DNA of 64,000 nt from Steinernema hermaphroditum (lineage: Eukaryota > Nematoda > Chromadorea > Rhabditida > Steinernematidae): positions 6,162,769 to 6,226,768 of the forward strand of contig CM059624.1 in assembly GCA_030435675.1 (NCBI GenBank). The letters are read 5' to 3'. The position numbers and the translations under genes were made by a program. Below the pieces are notes generated by a model, which was not told the DNA's origin, searched no databases, and saw nothing but the letters and a program-made list of their open reading frames with translations. Below, one piece after another: positions 61,214 to 64,000 of the stretch; position 1 is the first letter of the stretch, and every line of letters begins with the position of its first letter.

Positions 61214-62101
61214 ATGCTTCTGACAACGCTGCTCCTGGCGCTCTCTGCGCTCCCTTCCGTCGTCTTGGGCCAGTGCAACTGCGGCCGTGACTGTCCCGCT
61301 CCGGCTTCTTGTGGCTGCAGAACTCGATACATCATCGTAAGGCCTGCCTCCGGCATCAGCGGCCAGTGTGCCCCCTCCTGCCAGCCCACCGCCCAGCAGT
61401 GTAGCAGCTACTCCTCCGGCACCAGCTACTCTTCCGGTGCCAGCTACCCCTCTCCCAGCTACTCGTATCCCGCCCCGGCCCCCGCCACCAGCTACTCCTA
61501 CCCGGCGCCCGCCCCGGCGGCGGTCTCCTACCAGTCGGCTCCTCAGGCACCCCAGCAGGTCGCTCCTTCCTACGGCGGCAGCAGCTACTCCTCCGGAGGA
61601 GGCGGCGGCGGTGGAGGGGGATATTCCACAGGCGGAGGCGGAGGAACGGGCGGCAGCGGAGGCTACAGAGTGCACAGTTTCGCGCAGACGCAGCAGGTCG
61701 ACGGCTCAATGGAGGGTGACACCGAAGCCGGTCAAGAAGCCGCCGCCGAGGACGGTAAAGCCCCGACCCTAAAGGCGCCCACAGAGGATCCGGTTTCAGC
61801 GGAGACCTTCGCCGACGAAGATGCCCGCAAGGCGCGCTCCTCGAAGACGCTGGCCGCCGACCCCAAATGCAACAGTTTGGCGCTGCGCAAGGTGATGGAA
61901 GAGCAAATGGTAGCCACCAACCCGAACGAGTCGAAGCGCCGCATCCACAAAGCCACCAACGGCGACGCCGACAAGGGCGTCGACGTCATCTGCTCCACCA
62001 GTCCCTTCAGCTACCGTATCGCCACCGATCTTTTCTGCGAGACCACCAAGGGCGGAGTCATTTGCTTCGCCTTCCAGCACTACAACAGCCGCCGCCGATG
62101 A
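61214..62101 (+). CDS. Secreted ground-like domain protein (grl family), gene B, intronless
   Basis: A single exon of 295 residues. The start at 61214 is chosen because it begins a clear signal peptide (LLTTLLLALSALPSVVLG) right after a TATA box; the frame is open upstream to 60842 but that extension has no such logic. After the signal come CNCGRDCPAPASCGCRTRY, a Tyr/Ser/Pro repeat region (SYSYPAPAPA twice), a Gly-rich run (about 130-154) and an acidic linker. The ground-like domain (218-290) has cysteines 219, 260, 275 and 284 and ends GVICFAFQHY. Domain order and the shared CRTRY(I/V) motif mark it as a paralogue of gene A about 5 kb away. The middle resembles extracellular-matrix proteins. 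A cuticle or apical matrix role is inferred from the family. Confidence 0.87.
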   Translation: MLLTTLLLALSALPSVVLGQCNCGRDCPAPASCGCRTRYIIVRPASGISGQCAPSCQPTAQQCSSYSSGTSYSSGASYPSPSYSYPAPAPATSYSYPAPAPAAVSYQSAPQAPQQVAPSYGGSSYSSGGGGGGGGGYSTGGGGGTGGSGGYRVHSFAQTQQVDGSMEGDTEAGQEAAAEDGKAPTLKAPTEDPVSAETFADEDARKARSSKTLAADPKCNSLALRKVMEEQMVATNPNESKRRIHKATNGDADKGVDVICSTSPFSYRIATDLFCETTKGGVICFAFQHYNSRRR

Positions 62102-62213
62102 GGATGGAAACCTTCTTGTTGATGAGTTCTTTGTAATAACATTTGGATTTGATGTAAATTTCTAACGAGGACGTTGATGGGGCGCCAATAGTTGGTCCAT
62201 CGGGAGATTTCCT

Positions 62214-62687
62214 CTATTGCACCAGAGACTCATAGCGATACGGAGTAATCGAGTTATCCAAAGGAGGATTGATCCACGAAAGGGAGTGATCCACAATACA
62301 CATAGTAAGCATTTCTGTCTCATTTTGCAGACTCTGACAGGTCATTCGGAGGGAGAGCCCCTGGTTGACCGGTAGCAGACAGTGGACGAGACAGAAAAGT
62401 CTGTCTACTTTGACAACAAATTTCCTCTCTGACCGAAAATGCAACTTGTTGCACACTCTGAATTATGAGAAAAGCTCAGCGATTTGAATAACTAGGTTTC
62501 CTGGCTTATTTCCACCTAGAGATCCAGCTAGTGGCATTGGAAGAAGAACAAGACAAGCAAAGACGATCTCTTGCTGGGGAAACCTGTTTGTGTTGCCAAT
62601 CGACGGTTTAAAGGCTTAGCTTTGCAAATCAAGCTATTCAATGAAGCAAGGCAGCTGTCCTTATATACCTGAATTTGTTGTTTGCAT
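62214..62687 (-). CDS. Tentative small protein, 106 residues, unknown
   Basis: Three exons, 62669-62687, 62516-62573 and 62214-62457, are linked by good splice signals (TTCAG|GTATAT ... TTTCCCCAG, and TCTAG|GTGGAA ... ATAATTCAG) and agree in phase (321 bases with stop). The C-terminal exon reads like protein (KFVVKVDRLFCLVHCLLPVN, then MTCQSLQNETEMLTMC). Four Cys residues sit in its first half-domain. No signal peptide is visible, so more 5' sequence may be missing. It starts about 60 bases after the polyadenylation signal of the BPI-like gene on the same strand, with CCACAG directly before the ATG. That spacing suits a downstream operon cistron. The family is not recognised. Confidence 0.4.
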
Positions 62688-62747
62688 CTGTGGCCTTTAA
62701 AGTGATAAATAGCACACAGACCACCTCATACCTTTACGTGAATCTTC

Positions 62748-62753
62748 TTTATT
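62748..62753 (-). terminator. Polyadenylation signal of the BPI-like gene
   Basis: AATAAA on the minus strand, 11 bases after the stop codon at 62765. Confidence 0.65.
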
Positions 62754-62764
62754 ATTCCGATAAA

Positions 62765-64000
62765 TTATTGTCCATAGAAGGTTCTGTACAAGTCAAAGTC
62801 GGTCTGCACCATCGCCGCCCCCTGCTCTAGCAGCCTCACCGTCACGTTCTGGACGCCGAATCGTTCAAATTTCGATTGCGAAACTTCGCTGAGATCAATC
62901 GGATTGTCGAATTTTTGGCTAGCGAGGTTCTCCACCGCCCCGATGGTCGCCTTCCGGAGGCCGTCGAGGTGCTCCACTCGCAGCTGGAAGAAGTCAACTG
63001 GGTCATGGAACTCAAGGTTCTTCACTTTCAGAGAACCTGAAAATGTCGCGTTTTGGGACGTTTCTATCCATCTACGCACCGTGGATTTTGCTGTTTTTGG
63101 TGTGGAGCCCGAGTTCCACGTCAGCCGAAAAAGGGATGGAGCCGATCAGTTCTCCACTGTCTTCGAGATAGTACTCCGACAGGCCTCTAATGATGAGGTC
63201 GGCCGAGTCCTCGTGTACCGTAATCCTCGGCGCCTTTATGGGGTAGACGACCAACTCGAGCTGCTTGTCGGGGTACTGTTCCGCCGCCTCTTCGATCGAA
63301 TCGGAAAGACACACTTCGTCCAGAGAACAACTCGTTCTCAGAAGTGGTCCAAGGATCGGAGTCTTCCCGGTGACGTGGAATCTGAGGGCGTTGAAGCTGA
63401 AATCTTCCTCGTTTTCAGGGCTAATTACTGGCGGGAGAACCTATAGGCTTGGAAGAGAAGAGAGTTGAGAGTGTACTCCGAGATGAGGAGCTCCAGCATC
63501 TGTTTCTTCTGGACCTTCGTGAATCGAATCTTCTCAGGTCTCGCGTAGGGAATGTTGTCCACCTGGATGGCCTGTTCCTTGAGGACGGTCCCGTCGATGC
63601 CGATGGTGAACTCGGCGTTCGTGGCGCTGGTGTCGACCATGTCGAGGTCGACGAAGAGGCCTTCGAAGTTCGAAGGGGAGAAGAAGGCGCTCTCGTTGAG
63701 GAACCGCTTCGTCTTCGGGGCGTCTTGCAGACGAATCGACGTTCTTCGGGTGACTGAAATCGAAATGTCAATGAAGTGACCAGTGCTAGGAAAGCACTCA
63801 CTTTCAGTGATGGTTGCCACTCCAGAGCGTCCTTCGTGCGGCGGCAGTGCCTTTATTATGAAAGTGTTCTTGTTCTCCCGTTTGAACCTCTCGGTTTCGT
63901 TCGCGAATCCGAGAAGCGCCCTAACCACATCTTCAACGTAGAGCTTCTTCGGGATGTCGGCCAATCGCGCATTGAACTCCGACTTCAGGATCTTGTTGAC
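62765..64000 (-). CDS. BPI/LBP/CETP-family lipid-binding protein, 3' part only
   Basis: The gene runs off the right edge, so the N-terminus is missing. Visible exons are 63802-64000 (open at the edge, codon-aligned), 63441-63753, 63080-63396 and 62765-63036, encoding 366 residues. The block MLELLISEYTLNSLLFQAY is the signature of the C-terminal half of the BPI/LBP/CETP/PLTP fold. The C-terminal strand region LLEQGAAMVQTDFDLYRT also fits this family. Such proteins carry lipids or bind bacterial lipid in a boomerang-shaped barrel; worms have several uncharacterised secreted members. The 48-bp intron 63754-63801 is in frame if retained and would add 16 residues. Signal peptide and N-terminal barrel would lie beyond 64000. 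Confidence 0.8.

Noticed and set aside
61356..61709. Antisense and +1 frames across the ground-like gene B (61368-61772, 60980-61675)
   Set aside because: They are shadows of the Gly/Pro/Tyr-rich repeats of the real gene.
62012..62018. TACCGTA inside the ground-like gene B coding sequence
   Set aside because: It encodes the conserved Ser-Tyr-Arg-Ile of the domain, so the match is best explained by the protein sequence, not by the dispersed motif.

Overview
The window looks like nuclear DNA from a nematode, most likely a rhabditid. Genes are split by short introns (45 bp and up, plus some very long ones) with TTTCAG/TTTAG-type acceptors, and there are AATAAA signals just after stop codons. 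The gene families are worm-like: two ground-like (hedgehog-related) secreted proteins and a DM-domain factor with two DM domains. A Steinernema-like worm is my guess from the look of one orphan protein; this is not proven. No bacterial or viral genes, CRISPR arrays or rRNA genes were seen. No tRNA was recognised by eye, which does not exclude one.

Layout. 1-5.8 kb: no gene. 5.8-24.2 kb, minus strand: one large gene encoding a double DM-domain transcription factor, best matched to dmd-3. Its 3' exons lie at 6191-8337 and the first DM exon at 22206-22446, so they are separated by a 13.9-kb intron; a likely further 5' exon is at 24004-24165. 24.2-55.0 kb: about 31 kb with no gene I can support. 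It holds a short Tc1/mariner-type inverted-repeat element (31222-31551), several tandem duplications and dispersed motifs. 55.0-64.0 kb: a compact block of eight genes. In order these are ground-like gene A (+), a 78-residue protein possibly in an operon with it (+), an orphan 285-residue protein (+), a dienoyl-CoA-isomerase-like enzyme (-), a divergent PP2A-type phosphatase (+), ground-like gene B (+, intronless), a tentative 106-residue protein (-), and the 3' part of a BPI/LBP/CETP-family lipid-binding protein (-, running off the right edge).

All exon models were built by hand from splice signals, reading-phase agreement and family motifs. Each complete model sums to a multiple of three. 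The two ground-like genes also support each other: their alignment fixes a GC-AG intron in gene A.

The most striking unexplained signal is a short motif, TACGGTA, often as GGATACGGTAG. I count just under 60 copies on the two strands, where about 8 are expected by chance. It is scattered through introns and intergenic DNA, densest at the 3' end of the DM gene, and scarce in the compact gene block. I found no complete new biological system; the best leads are this motif and the large non-coding territory around the DM gene.
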